Part shown: positions 15,299 through 24,143 of the stretch, piece by piece
Layout of the letters: every line of letters begins with the position of its first letter
How positions within the stretch are numbered: position 1 is the stretch's first letter
Origin: a virus
DNA: 30,822 nt
Reading direction: 5' to 3' (one strand)
IMG/VR virus record: IMGVR_UViG_3300025118_004666
Span: 1-30,822 of that record
The notes under the pieces: generated by a model
The model's input: the letters and a program-made list of their open reading frames with translations, nothing else
Databases searched by the model: none
Told to the model about the DNA's origin: nothing
Program-made: the position numbers and the translations under genes

Positions 15299-15910
15299 TT
15301 AGAACGGGACACCACCAGAATTATCGTTAGCAATATCAGGATTAGCTGGGGTAAGTTCCCCAGAAACGTTAATAGTTCCTGATTGATAATACTTAAAATT
15401 CACTGTGTAAGATCTGGTATAAGTATTCACAATACCTGTTCCATCATTGACGGCGGTACTAGCCAAACTAAGGTCGCCTCTGGTTACGGTCATACTATTC
15501 AAACCGCTAGCCTGAGCCACACCCGAGGTATAAGCTCTATATGCACCATCAAGAACAGCATTAACAAACTTCTGAGCTCCACCGTCTTTCTCGACACCAG
15601 CCTCTGTGAATAAATCTCCGGAAGTCAGAGCATATTGTGACACAGCCGGATCTCCAATGATGTTTTTCGGCTCGTGAGTAAGAGTAACGTTGTTCTCTAT
15701 CGAACCAATTGTTGCTCCATGTAACGGAATAACGATTCCCGTTACTCCACCTCCGTCGACCTCTGATACGCTCTTTATGGTCGACGCTCCGTGTTTTATA
15801 AACTTTATCTTGCCTGCGCCGAGCGCTCCGACAGCGTGAGTTCCACTAGTTAACTGTGAAAGTTTACTTCCATTCGTACTTACGATATATGCATGATCCT
15901 TGTTTGCCAT
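15299..15910 (-). CDS. Abundant-looking structural protein, possibly tail tube or decoration
   Basis: 203 residues with a clean codon pattern like the capsid gene, a good Shine-Dalgarno (AGGAGAAATTTAAAATG) and its own terminator, all signs of high expression. The sequence is Gly/Ser/Thr/Val-rich and probably beta (GKIKFIKHGASTIKSVSEVD; GTGIVNTYTRSYTVNFKYYQ). It has one helical stretch with GAQKFVNAVLDGAYRAYTSG and a flexible tail ending DNSGGVPF. No catalytic motif. Between the tubulin-like gene and the head operon, it could be a major tail, tube or decoration protein. The family is not recognised. Confidence 0.65.
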   Translation of the reverse strand: MANKDHAYIVSTNGSKLSQLTSGTHAVGALGAGKIKFIKHGASTIKSVSEVDGGGVTGIVIPLHGATIGSIENNVTLTHEPKNIIGDPAVSQYALTSGDLFTEAGVEKDGGAQKFVNAVLDGAYRAYTSGVAQASGLNSMTVTRGDLSLASTAVNDGTGIVNTYTRSYTVNFKYYQSGTINVSGELTPANPDIANDNSGGVPF

Positions 15911-15973
15911 TTTAAATTTCTCCTATTATATACAATCAATTACATTGTTTTTTCTATTTTTGGAAATATTTTT

Positions 15974-17137
15974 TTAGGGGGCCTTATCCAAATCCCCGAG
16001 TTTCATTAATTCGTCAAGTTTTTCCTCAGGAGTCGCTATACCGCCAATAATAGTAAAGACAGTCAGGTTCTCCTTGTCTCCGCTATATATGCCCCTATGT
16101 ACTACACTTCCAGAACTTAAAATTCTAGTTAACTGATCAAAAGCTTGATCAAGATTAGATTGAGGTACGTTATCCAGAACCTCTTTTCCTCCGATTAAAA
16201 TAGCCCCAGCTGTATTAGCTGTTGTGATATCTATTCCTCCAGACATACTCCCTGCTTGAGCTATGCCTCTAACTGCTCTAGATATACTAATGGAATCCTT
16301 CCAGTCCGGAACTGGGGTAGCCCCAAAAACAACTATGCCAGAATCCAAGACACTCTTATAGTCGCTAGAATCAAAAGATGAATAAGAACTATCTTTCGAA
16401 GCTGTCATATTAAATAGGTGAAAAACTCCAGCCATACTCATGTTAGCTGTCTGCCAAAAATTAGAAACAGAAACATTGGAATATATCTTACTGGTTTTTT
16501 CGTTATCTATGATTATTAAAGGAGAGACAGTGCCCTTCTTTACTAAATCACATGCCTCTTTGAGTGTTTCATGAGCGTTAGCATTAACCTTCCTACCTTC
16601 TGAATATTTTGGCAGAGCTAAGATGACGCCAACTTTCTTACTGTCAGCACCAATAGCTTCGTGAAGCTCCTGACAGGTTTCGACTAAAGGAACCAAAGTT
16701 CCTGCTCCAGAACCTCCTCCAGCGCCAGCACAAACAAACACCCTATCTACATCGTCACCAAAAGATCGACGCATGAAATCTAAAACGTCATCTCTTTTTT
16801 CAGAGAAACATTTTCTAGCTACAGATTTATCTTTGCCCGCTCCTCCAGAACCTATGCAAAGTTTATTGTCTACATTGACGCTGTTTAAGTCCTGCTGGGC
16901 TGTATTGATGATGCCTATTTTTCTATAACCCAATTTATGGAAAGTCTCCGCTATTCTAGATCCGCCTTGACCAGCCCCGATGAAAGCGAACTTAAAGGCT
17001 CCATCAATTGTATCTTCTACTTCTTCTTTTTTCTCCGGTTCTTCTGGGGGAAGTGGGATGTCCGGAACGATGATATCTATAGAATCTGATCCCATGTACT
17101 GATTAACGTCTTGTATATTTTCTGTATTTTCACTCAT
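15974..17137 (-). CDS. FtsZ/tubulin-superfamily GTPase
   Basis: 387 residues. An acidic Pro-rich N-terminal extension (residues 1-46) is followed by an FtsZ/TubZ-like GTPase. Loops visible: T1 at 52-60 (FIGAGQGGS), T3 at 96-102 (GSGGAGK), the tubulin signature T4 at 138-147 (GAGGGSGAGT), LPKYSEGRK near 175, and IIIDNEK near 209. After a helix comes SSFDSSDYKSVL (254-262), which aligns with the FtsZ T7 loop NVDFADV: both Asp (D256, D259) are kept and Asn is replaced by Ser. The activation domain follows, ending in an acidic tail. A polymerising GTPase is therefore likely; in jumbo phages PhuZ centres the phage nucleus and moves capsids. Here the gene lies four bases from the portal gene, inside the head module, unlike typical stand-alone phage tubulins. 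Confidence 0.85.
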   Translation of the reverse strand: MSENTENIQDVNQYMGSDSIDIIVPDIPLPPEEPEKKEEVEDTIDGAFKFAFIGAGQGGSRIAETFHKLGYRKIGIINTAQQDLNSVNVDNKLCIGSGGAGKDKSVARKCFSEKRDDVLDFMRRSFGDDVDRVFVCAGAGGGSGAGTLVPLVETCQELHEAIGADSKKVGVILALPKYSEGRKVNANAHETLKEACDLVKKGTVSPLIIIDNEKTSKIYSNVSVSNFWQTANMSMAGVFHLFNMTASKDSSYSSFDSSDYKSVLDSGIVVFGATPVPDWKDSISISRAVRGIAQAGSMSGGIDITTANTAGAILIGGKEVLDNVPQSNLDQAFDQLTRILSSGSVVHRGIYSGDKENLTVFTIIGGIATPEEKLDELMKLGDLDKAP

Positions 17138-17141
17138 TTTT

Positions 17142-19058
17142 TTAAACCTTGCTTGCGTATAATAGACTTGCTAAGTATTCATCAACTTGATGCTCTAGGG
17201 CTATAGCCTGTATTTCTCGTAATACTCCTGAGTTTGCATCTACCGGGTTATCAACATATCCAGCGGCTTTCTCTAACCATTTATCAGAAGATTCGTTGGC
17301 CATAACTATCTTGCACACCTGAGATGCAATATTTCTAATTTTATTAGTTACTCTTTTGTTCTCGTATTTAAGCTTAAGCTGCTCTTGAATTTCAGCTTCT
17401 AACTTCTCTGTTAAAGCTAAATTCTGTTTTATCTTTTCTATACTAAACTTCTGAGAGCCGCTAGTATTCTCTCCGATAGGAGTCACCTTCTTTGTCGTTT
17501 GAGGCGAAGGAGTTCCGTCTGGCCTACCGGCAGACTTCTGCGGCTTGCTGGAAGACTCCTCGTTATCTCCACCTCCACCTAAAAGGGGAGCATAGAACCC
17601 TTGATCTTTTAGCTCTCTAAATCTCTTTTGAGAATCTATAGACTCATCTGGTTCGGGAAGTCTACCAGAATTAATCGCCTCTAAGCCTTCCTCAGCAGTA
17701 AGAACACCGTACTGAATGAGCTGAGCAACAACCCTATTCCAAGTAGTTTTATCTTTCAGTTCTATTTCTTCAAAATTAGCTTTTGGATAATTTTTAAAAC
17801 CTAGGGACTTGCAAATTCTCTTTACTTCATGGCAGAGAAACTGATTAATGAAAGCGTCTCTACCTTGCTTGAGTCTTTCTATAAACACTTGGATCTTAAT
17901 GCTTGTGTTAGCAAACTTATCTTCGCCAACTAAAATATTATTAAGCCCCATTTGTATATCTTGATTCACTACGTTATACTTTTTAGGATCGAGGATGCCA
18001 GCTATATCTGGAATAACAAATTTAGCCTGAGTCGTATAATCAGAGACGAGAACCTTACCTATGGATTGATTCTCAAAAAGTTTCTGCATGGTTTCAATAC
18101 TTCTTTGATTAATATTGAGACTCCCGTCTTTCAACTCCGAACCCATTGTGATAAGCAAGATAGCCTGACTAGTTGTGCGAGTAAGAGCCATGTCCATCTT
18201 CTTCATTTCAGATTTCCAGTTTATGTCTTCCAGAACGGGGTAACCCATGGGAACAGCAAACGGTTCGTAGTCTTGTTTTTTGTAAAATACTGGAGTTACT
18301 TTGTCTGGAGGAAGGCTCAATGATATCACGGACGGGTTCCTCCCTTTTAGGGCTTTTTTAGTTTCAGAATCCAATGAATCATAGACTTGCTGGTCTTCTT
18401 CTGTTCTGGGGTTCTTGAGCCTCTCTAATTCGTAGTCAGTTAGTATCTTATAGTATGCGCCAGAGGAGAAAGATATATTGCCTCCCATTTGAATATCAGC
18501 GGGGTTTAGGATTACATATCTAGAAGGCAGCTTACCTTCTTCTGCTAAAGAGGTTATTTTGCTGCCGCCATAAGTCTGAGTAATTCTTTTTAAATCTTCT
18601 GGTTGTATTTTAGTATCAAACCTATGCACAAAAACATTTCCCGATCTATAATACTCCCTGAAAAATCTATCCAGAAAACTTGGCATATCTATCTTCTTAA
18701 ACAAAGCTTCTAAGAAATCTCTTGATTTCTGACTACCACCAGTAAAGTAAAGATTAGTAGAAGAAAACTCAGTCATCAAATCAATGATGTTTCTGAATAC
18801 AGCAAAATTATAGTATGCCTTTTGACAAAGAATGACTACGTCTTTAACATCAAGAGAGCTTTTATTATTTACTCCCTTTGAATACTTGTAAGGAATTAAA
18901 CCGTTATCAATATTTTCAAACCTATTGGTCCTCTCTATTTGGCCTCCTACGTTCCTCCGCGACCTCGTTGATTGGTTAGTAGTAGTATACGGTGAAGCCG
19001 CGAAGCTTGTCATCATCGGCTGAACTTCTGTTTGAGCTTTATTTGTCTTCTTTGTCAT
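17142..19058 (-). CDS. Portal protein
   Basis: 638 residues with a portal-like layout. An early helical wing (VVILCQKAYYNFAVFRNIID) leads to a segment around RFFREYYRSGNVFVHRFDTK that is typical of phage portals. This is followed by a beta clip (RYVILNPADIQMGG), a long stem helix near residues 375-430 (NVVNQDIQMGLNNILVGEDK through RLKQGRDAFINQFLCHEVKR), and a disordered Gly/Ser/Pro crown-like stretch. The C-terminus is coiled coil. It would form the dodecameric DNA gate at the capsid vertex and bind the terminase. GGTGG precedes the ATG, which nearly touches the upstream fibre stop. Position close to the large terminase supports the call. Confidence 0.88.
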   Translation of the reverse strand: MTKKTNKAQTEVQPMMTSFAASPYTTTNQSTRSRRNVGGQIERTNRFENIDNGLIPYKYSKGVNNKSSLDVKDVVILCQKAYYNFAVFRNIIDLMTEFSSTNLYFTGGSQKSRDFLEALFKKIDMPSFLDRFFREYYRSGNVFVHRFDTKIQPEDLKRITQTYGGSKITSLAEEGKLPSRYVILNPADIQMGGNISFSSGAYYKILTDYELERLKNPRTEEDQQVYDSLDSETKKALKGRNPSVISLSLPPDKVTPVFYKKQDYEPFAVPMGYPVLEDINWKSEMKKMDMALTRTTSQAILLITMGSELKDGSLNINQRSIETMQKLFENQSIGKVLVSDYTTQAKFVIPDIAGILDPKKYNVVNQDIQMGLNNILVGEDKFANTSIKIQVFIERLKQGRDAFINQFLCHEVKRICKSLGFKNYPKANFEEIELKDKTTWNRVVAQLIQYGVLTAEEGLEAINSGRLPEPDESIDSQKRFRELKDQGFYAPLLGGGGDNEESSSKPQKSAGRPDGTPSPQTTKKVTPIGENTSGSQKFSIEKIKQNLALTEKLEAEIQEQLKLKYENKRVTNKIRNIASQVCKIVMANESSDKWLEKAAGYVDNPVDANSGVLREIQAIALEHQVDEYLASLLYASKV

Positions 19059-19059
19059 T

Positions 19060-20193
19060 TTAAACCACCATTAAATGTTTTCCACGTAACGCGGAGCCAT
19101 CGCCTCCACTAGTGAATAGCGTGCCATCTGCTAAGCCACCCGTATTAGGGTGTTGAGGTAAATTATTAAATATAGCATATCCTCCGGATAAACCGCTCAC
19201 GGTTAGTAAATCGTTAATTGTTATGTCTCCGCTTAAATGAACGTTTGAGCCACTAAAGTAAGATCTGTAATTAGCTAAGCAAACTTTCTCCCCGCTTATG
19301 TTGAACGGGTTAGTTCCATAGGGTCCAATGTTTACGCGATCATCATCATAGACATCTACAATCGGTAGACCGGCTTTATCAGTTACAGAAAAGACAGGGG
19401 CGTCTGCTCCGTATCCGGGAACCATAGTCACTAGAGCTCCGCTAGCATCGTCGAAGCTAAGCGACTTATTTGCATTTGCCCTAGCGGTAACCCCATTAAA
19501 ATCTACCAAGCTCGCTTTTATGCCAGCGTCAAAAGATTTTTTAGCGGAAAATTTGGTTGAACTATCTGTTAAAACATTAGTTACTGAACTGCTTAAGTTT
19601 GCTCCTGTTGCCTGCAAGCTGCTTCTTATATCACCACTGCTAGCTGCCACTATGCCCGTGACTTCTGGGTGGCCGGGAAGTTTCATCCATCCTCTTTTGC
19701 TTGTCGTATCTCCCGTTGCTACAAAAAATCCGAAAGTGTCGTTATAGCCAGATGAGAACGCTAGAGCCCCAGTCGGAGCAGTAACAGAAAAATCTCCACT
19801 TCCAGTGTGGTGTAAACTACCGGATTTCAAAAACTCTCCACTAGTACCAGTAAACTGAGCAGACACCGCACTAATTTCACCTGAAAGAGCCCCACTTGCT
19901 CCAGTAGTAAAACTCTCTGCATGTCCAGAAACATCCTCAGCCTTAGTACGCAAAAACAAACCTGAAACATCTAAAGCTCCAGAAACACTCGAGGTCAGCC
20001 CAGAAACTCGACTCATTATGTTTCCACTATGACCTGTCATAGAGTTCACTGCGCCCGATAGAGGAACAAAACCCGATGCATTGTCGTGTGTATAAAAACC
20101 TGAGAGATTGGTGGAGCTTCCAGAAAGCTTTGTGTTAAAGAGCTTAAGGAACGAGCTCTCGTCTATTTGACCGGTTGTTATTCTGTTTGGCAT
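19060..20193 (-). CDS. Fibre protein with MPxRIxTGQID head, inserted between terminase and portal
   Basis: 377 residues. The N-terminus MPNRITTGQIDESSFLKLFN is shared with the 283-residue fibre at 9554-10405, suggesting a common docking site. A Ser-Gly rich rod follows with regularly spaced S-G pairs (VSGLTSSVSGALDVSGLFLR; GASGALSGEISAVSAQFTGT). After residue ~200 a beta-rich region carries SVTDKAGLPIVDVYDDDRVN, and the end is GGDGSALRGKHLMVV. No chaperone (intramolecular) protease motif is seen. It stands between the large terminase and portal, an odd place for a fibre, and it opens with a GTGTAAT motif. A receptor-binding or whisker-like role is likely; specificity is unknown. Confidence 0.72.
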   Translation of the reverse strand: MPNRITTGQIDESSFLKLFNTKLSGSSTNLSGFYTHDNASGFVPLSGAVNSMTGHSGNIMSRVSGLTSSVSGALDVSGLFLRTKAEDVSGHAESFTTGASGALSGEISAVSAQFTGTSGEFLKSGSLHHTGSGDFSVTAPTGALAFSSGYNDTFGFFVATGDTTSKRGWMKLPGHPEVTGIVAASSGDIRSSLQATGANLSSSVTNVLTDSSTKFSAKKSFDAGIKASLVDFNGVTARANANKSLSFDDASGALVTMVPGYGADAPVFSVTDKAGLPIVDVYDDDRVNIGPYGTNPFNISGEKVCLANYRSYFSGSNVHLSGDITINDLLTVSGLSGGYAIFNNLPQHPNTGGLADGTLFTSGGDGSALRGKHLMVV

Positions 20194-20213
20194 AAGAGCT
20201 TATTTCGACTTTA

Positions 20214-20220
20214 ATTACAC
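20214..20220 (-). promoter_or_regulatory. GTGTAAT motif before fibre-portal unit
   Basis: Minus strand TTTAAGTGTAATTAAAG, 20 bases before the ATG at 20193. Candidate promoter element of the shared class. Confidence 0.4.
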
Positions 20221-22074
20221 TTAAAAAAGCATGATAGGCTCGAAAGTTTCCTTATTAGTATTAATTTCGACCTTATTTATGTCGTTATAGAGCTTAAGCC
20301 CCCAATTTGCCAACATTAATGCGGAATAATTATCTTTTCTAGCTTTATTGGGAGATGTGGACCTCTTAAGGTGCTGAGGTAGGTCAAAATTCTGAGCTCC
20401 TCGTGCTGTAGCCTTGTGCTCCACTAAACTACACTGTTTCTTAGTTTGATGGATCATATCGTCCTGATGTTCAATAAAATCAAGCATAGACCAAGATTTT
20501 CGGTCTTCAATGAAAAGAAGCTTTCTGGGATATGGCAATCTTATAGAACTAGTTCTGTTGAAAAACACCTCGTTGGACGCAGTCCTAGAAGCGAACCAAA
20601 TCTTTTTATAATCTATGCAAGCTTGAAGATGCTCATTAGCTCTACGAATAAAAGTAGTTGTAAAAACTTGATTAAAACAAATTTGATTATTCTCTAAATT
20701 ATATTTTATCTTTGCCTGTTTTAAGGACTTTTCATAATCTTCCCCTTCTGCATCAGCATTCAAAGGGATCATTTTTAAATTTACGCGAGCGTCTTTAAAA
20801 AATTGAGACTCATTACAGCTATCTAAAAAAGTATCAGATCCAGCATTATCAAGACATATAAAAACGATATTGAAAGCTTGAAGTAAATAAGCTAAATATT
20901 TTACATGTTTATTTAAACTCCCTAGACCTGCATAACTATGCACCAAGGTTCCTTGGCCAGTACTATCGTCTATCTCCATCACGGCCATAGCGAAATAGTC
21001 AGCAGAAGGACTATCACTCATATTAGGGTCTATTCCCAAAACATACCTTTTCCCCCCTCTTCCTACCATTAGAGTGCTCGGTTCCTCGTCTCCTTTTAGG
21101 GTACATAGATCCATTTTCTTTGCACTAAAATAGCTATCGCTCCCATCCGTAAACTGAGCACAGTACTCTCGCTGAAAAGAATAATGAGACGAACCGCCCT
21201 CTGAGGCTTCGTCGATGATAGTACTGTCTATCATTTCTTCAGGTATGCCCTGATAGCCCAACTGGGATACAAAATATTTAGCGTCCCACTCTTCCTCTTT
21301 GTTCTGTATCTTGTTTATCCATTCTTGGTACGTTTTATAAAGGTTTTCAAAAGTATAGCTAGCGGAGGAAAGAGCTATCATCTTGGAGGTGTTTTCGAAC
21401 TTAGTCCTGTCTTCTTCTTTTAATGCTCCCTGCTTTATTAGGTCGTCCTCCACCTCTCTTATTTGCATTCTTCTTGTCATGTCCTGAGGAGCAACCAAGA
21501 ACGGCATTAAGACGTTTTTAATAATATCCTCGGGTAGTAGAAGGTACTCGTCAAGTACAAGTACGTTGGCACGAAAGCCACGAATTTTTTCACCACTTAG
21601 GGGAATGGCGGTTATAGTTCCACCATTTATCTTCCATTCGTATTGATCGTTTCTTTTGGTCTTCGCTCCAAAAGCTTGAGCAAGCAGCGCCGCCTCTTTT
21701 GTTTCAACTATTTTTTCTATATTGTTGAAAATAAAACGAGCAGTACGAAAAGTTGGCCCAGCAATTAAGATTTTAGTGTTGGGCTCGAAAATACACTGAA
21801 GAAAACAGTATATAGAAGCTATAAAAGACTTCCCGCAACCACGACCCCAAACACACATACTAAAGTTACGATTAAACATTCCTCGTAATGTTATCTCTTG
21901 GTATGGAGCCAGCTTAATGCCGGTTAAGAGGTATGTTGTGAAGTATAGATTATTTCTCAGAAATTGAGCTAAAGTGGTTCTAGCTTTTTTTCCCTCAAGG
22001 AAACCTTCAAGCTTGGCTAGCCTAGCGTTTACATCTTCAACTTCTACTTCGTATTTTTCTGGACTCGACCACAT
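20221..22074 (-). CDS. Terminase large subunit
   Basis: 617 residues, the DNA-packaging motor ATPase and nuclease. Walker A is WGRGCGKS (residues 76-83), preceded by an adenine-binding-like IKLAPYQEITLRGMF. Walker B is VLVLDEY (171-177), and a coupling segment MIALSSASYTFENLY follows. The C-terminal RNase-H-like nuclease begins at RYVLGIDPNMSDSPSADYFA, with its first Asp in GIDP, and continues with IVFICLDNAGSDTF; further acidic residues lie beyond. Length is usual for a full ATPase-nuclease terminase. The start follows the stop of the ERCC4-type nuclease by four bases and is translationally coupled, with no Shine-Dalgarno. Confidence 0.93.
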   Translation of the reverse strand: MWSSPEKYEVEVEDVNARLAKLEGFLEGKKARTTLAQFLRNNLYFTTYLLTGIKLAPYQEITLRGMFNRNFSMCVWGRGCGKSFIASIYCFLQCIFEPNTKILIAGPTFRTARFIFNNIEKIVETKEAALLAQAFGAKTKRNDQYEWKINGGTITAIPLSGEKIRGFRANVLVLDEYLLLPEDIIKNVLMPFLVAPQDMTRRMQIREVEDDLIKQGALKEEDRTKFENTSKMIALSSASYTFENLYKTYQEWINKIQNKEEEWDAKYFVSQLGYQGIPEEMIDSTIIDEASEGGSSHYSFQREYCAQFTDGSDSYFSAKKMDLCTLKGDEEPSTLMVGRGGKRYVLGIDPNMSDSPSADYFAMAVMEIDDSTGQGTLVHSYAGLGSLNKHVKYLAYLLQAFNIVFICLDNAGSDTFLDSCNESQFFKDARVNLKMIPLNADAEGEDYEKSLKQAKIKYNLENNQICFNQVFTTTFIRRANEHLQACIDYKKIWFASRTASNEVFFNRTSSIRLPYPRKLLFIEDRKSWSMLDFIEHQDDMIHQTKKQCSLVEHKATARGAQNFDLPQHLKRSTSPNKARKDNYSALMLANWGLKLYNDINKVEINTNKETFEPIMLF

Positions 22075-22078
22075 TTGT

Positions 22079-23035
22079 TCATAAAAGTTTTAAGTCATAA
22101 GCTAACTGGAGGTCCACATCCCTATAGTTAGTGCCAGAGAAAAACAACTTCCTTGTAAGCCTAGTTGCCTCAGTTCTTCCTTTGGCAAACAGGAACTGAA
22201 CGTTATCGTGCTTTTGGATTATGTCTCTTACGTTTCTCATTACAAACTCTGGGGTAACTTGAATTTTTTTTGTTATGTATTTGAGGTAGTTGAATTTCAT
22301 CATATTGTCCAAAGAATTTTCGACCACAACCACAACGTAAGCTTCTTGCTCCTTGGCTCTCTCTAATTCTCTCGAGAATCTCTCGCATCCTCCTGTGAAG
22401 GTACCTATAAAATCTTTCGTTTCTTTTCTCTCAACGTAGCATTTATTATCTTCTTTGTCTAGCCAATAATCGGCAAACTTCAGTCCCTCTCTTCTTGTCT
22501 CGTAATTTATATTAAGGGGTTTCTGCTCTCTGGTGTCAACTATTATTTCGTAACCTTCTTCTATGCTCTCTTTTATCTCTTCATTGGGCACCTTAGAGAA
22601 TCTAGGATTAAGTCCTATAGTCGAGCATAAGTTATAAAAATTACCAAATAACTTTTCGTAATAAAATATAGGAGGCATCATTGACGTCCTCATTTCTACT
22701 TGAGTTGGCGAATACTTTATCCGCCTTCTCTGTATTCTTTCTTTCAGAATCTTAACACAAAACTCTCCCGCCTCTTTCTTGGGGGCAGACTCCAACCATT
22801 TGCGCATATTTACTCTAGAATTAAAATGATTAGAAAAATAGTGACTCTTATTTTTAAATTTAATAAAGTCTCCTGTCAGCAAATCTCTACGGGGGTAATA
22901 CTTCTGATAATATTCCGCCATACGCATTTTATGTTTACGGAGATGCATATGAAGCTGCTTCTCTGTATCGAACTTTTCTCCATCTACCTTGCAGGTAAAC
23001 TCCATCTTAATACATTCACTTAGGGGTTTATCCAT
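22079..23035 (-). CDS. ERCC4-type nuclease with degenerate zinc-finger-like N-terminus
   Basis: 318 residues. The C-terminal half has the XPF/ERCC4 nuclease core: YEIIVDTREQKPL (D167), KFADYWL (187-192), CYVERKETKDFIGTF (E202, K204, D208) and an Arg/Glu-rich helix with CERFSRELERAKE. VERKxxxD is the metal-binding motif of that family. The N-terminus (FTCKVDGEKFDTEKQLHMHL, then RKHKM) is shaped like a C2H2 finger but lacks the second Cys. It overlaps the upstream gene by eight bases and immediately precedes the large terminase, so it may act in packaging-linked cleavage or in processing branched replication intermediates. ERCC4 nucleases in phages are otherwise linked to recombination and repair. 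Confidence 0.8.
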   Translation of the reverse strand: MDKPLSECIKMEFTCKVDGEKFDTEKQLHMHLRKHKMRMAEYYQKYYPRRDLLTGDFIKFKNKSHYFSNHFNSRVNMRKWLESAPKKEAGEFCVKILKERIQRRRIKYSPTQVEMRTSMMPPIFYYEKLFGNFYNLCSTIGLNPRFSKVPNEEIKESIEEGYEIIVDTREQKPLNINYETRREGLKFADYWLDKEDNKCYVERKETKDFIGTFTGGCERFSRELERAKEQEAYVVVVVENSLDNMMKFNYLKYITKKIQVTPEFVMRNVRDIIQKHDNVQFLFAKGRTEATRLTRKLFFSGTNYRDVDLQLAYDLKLL

Positions 23036-24143
23036 TTAGAGCCTCCTCATCTGATAGGCCAAATATTCTAGCTTTGACATCGTCCATGGTTGATAAATTA
23101 TTGATCTCCTCTTTTATTACTTTCTTTCTTAGTTCCGCTACCCTGATTAGCTCTTTTCTTCCTTCTTCTTCTTTCCAAGTCTCAACTAAATTTAAAATAC
23201 TTGCATTTTCGTGAACCTGCTTGCTCAACCTATCGCTCCTTTTCTGCTTTAGGTCGCTTAGGAGTTTATGCTGCCTGTTGACGCATGAGTTATATTCGTT
23301 TTGAGCTGTACTTATAGCCTCAACCAAACTCATAGAAATCCTTCTTCCTTCATTGTCAGAAGCGGTATCGTCCAGAAGTCTCTGAAGTCTTCCTACCCTT
23401 CTTTGTATATTAGATGCTATCACTACTTCGCCAGAAAGCACGATGTACTGATCGACCTCTTCTTGAGTCAAGTCTGACTTGTCATGCGTGTATCTAACAA
23501 ATGAAGACTCGAAAAGATCTCTGTTTGTCTGGGTGTCGTAATTGCTCATTTGATGGACAAACCGAAAAGTATGAAGATAGCCCATTAGCTTATCTATGTT
23601 CTTTTTTTGCCTAGGGTTTATTTTATCCTTATCTATACCGCTGTCTAGAATAAACTTGTTAATTCTACTTAACACTCTATCTGGATGCTTAGGTGGCTTA
23701 TACTCGAGCATCTCCTCCTCTTCGGACTCTTCGAAGCCCTCTCCATCTAGGCTCTTGCAGTAATCCGTGACCATTCTGGTTTCGGCGCTTAGGCTAGTCA
23801 ACTGGTCATTGCTAAATAGTATACGAGACATCTCAACATATTTCATTGTGCCTCTATTATTTCCAATAAACTCTTTTTGTTCTTCTGATAACTCAGGCTT
23901 CTCTACTTTTTGGTACTCACTAGCAGGTATCGCATTGAAGTCTATTTCACTTAAGTACGCCTTCACGGCTCTGCCTTCTTTGCTTCTTCCGTCTTTCCCT
24001 TTGAAACCAGCAACGTCTTGTATTAGATGCATTAAAGATATATCTACGTCCTGCTCAGCAAGGAAGCTATCCCTTACAGAAGTAAGCGCAAACTTTTGCT
24101 CGTTAGTTAGTACTTCTGGTTTTGGTATATCAATCATATCCAA
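23028..24143 (-). CDS. Repeated-HTH protein, candidate small terminase
   Basis: 371 residues, no family recognised with certainty. Two similar helical units lie at residues ~14-66 (NEQKFALTSVRDSFLAE onward, ending RAVKAYLSE) and ~87-133 (EEQKEFIGNNRGTMKYVEMS onward, ending TRMVTDYCKSL). They share an LxxEQKxF start and a conserved-looking end, as in tandem helix-turn-helix modules. An acidic linker (EESEEEEM) follows. The rest is helical and ends in a charged coiled coil (HKLLSDLKQKRSDRLSKQVH). Placement two genes before the large terminase, with overlaps on both sides, fits a small terminase subunit that recognises DNA. This is inference from layout. Alternatives are a transcription regulator or sigma-associated factor, since the sigma gene is directly upstream. 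Confidence 0.55.
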   Translation of the reverse strand: MDMIDIPKPEVLTNEQKFALTSVRDSFLAEQDVDISLMHLIQDVAGFKGKDGRSKEGRAVKAYLSEIDFNAIPASEYQKVEKPELSEEQKEFIGNNRGTMKYVEMSRILFSNDQLTSLSAETRMVTDYCKSLDGEGFEESEEEEMLEYKPPKHPDRVLSRINKFILDSGIDKDKINPRQKKNIDKLMGYLHTFRFVHQMSNYDTQTNRDLFESSFVRYTHDKSDLTQEEVDQYIVLSGEVVIASNIQRRVGRLQRLLDDTASDNEGRRISMSLVEAISTAQNEYNSCVNRQHKLLSDLKQKRSDRLSKQVHENASILNLVETWKEEEGRKELIRVAELRKKVIKEEINNLSTMDDVKARIFGLSDEEALNG

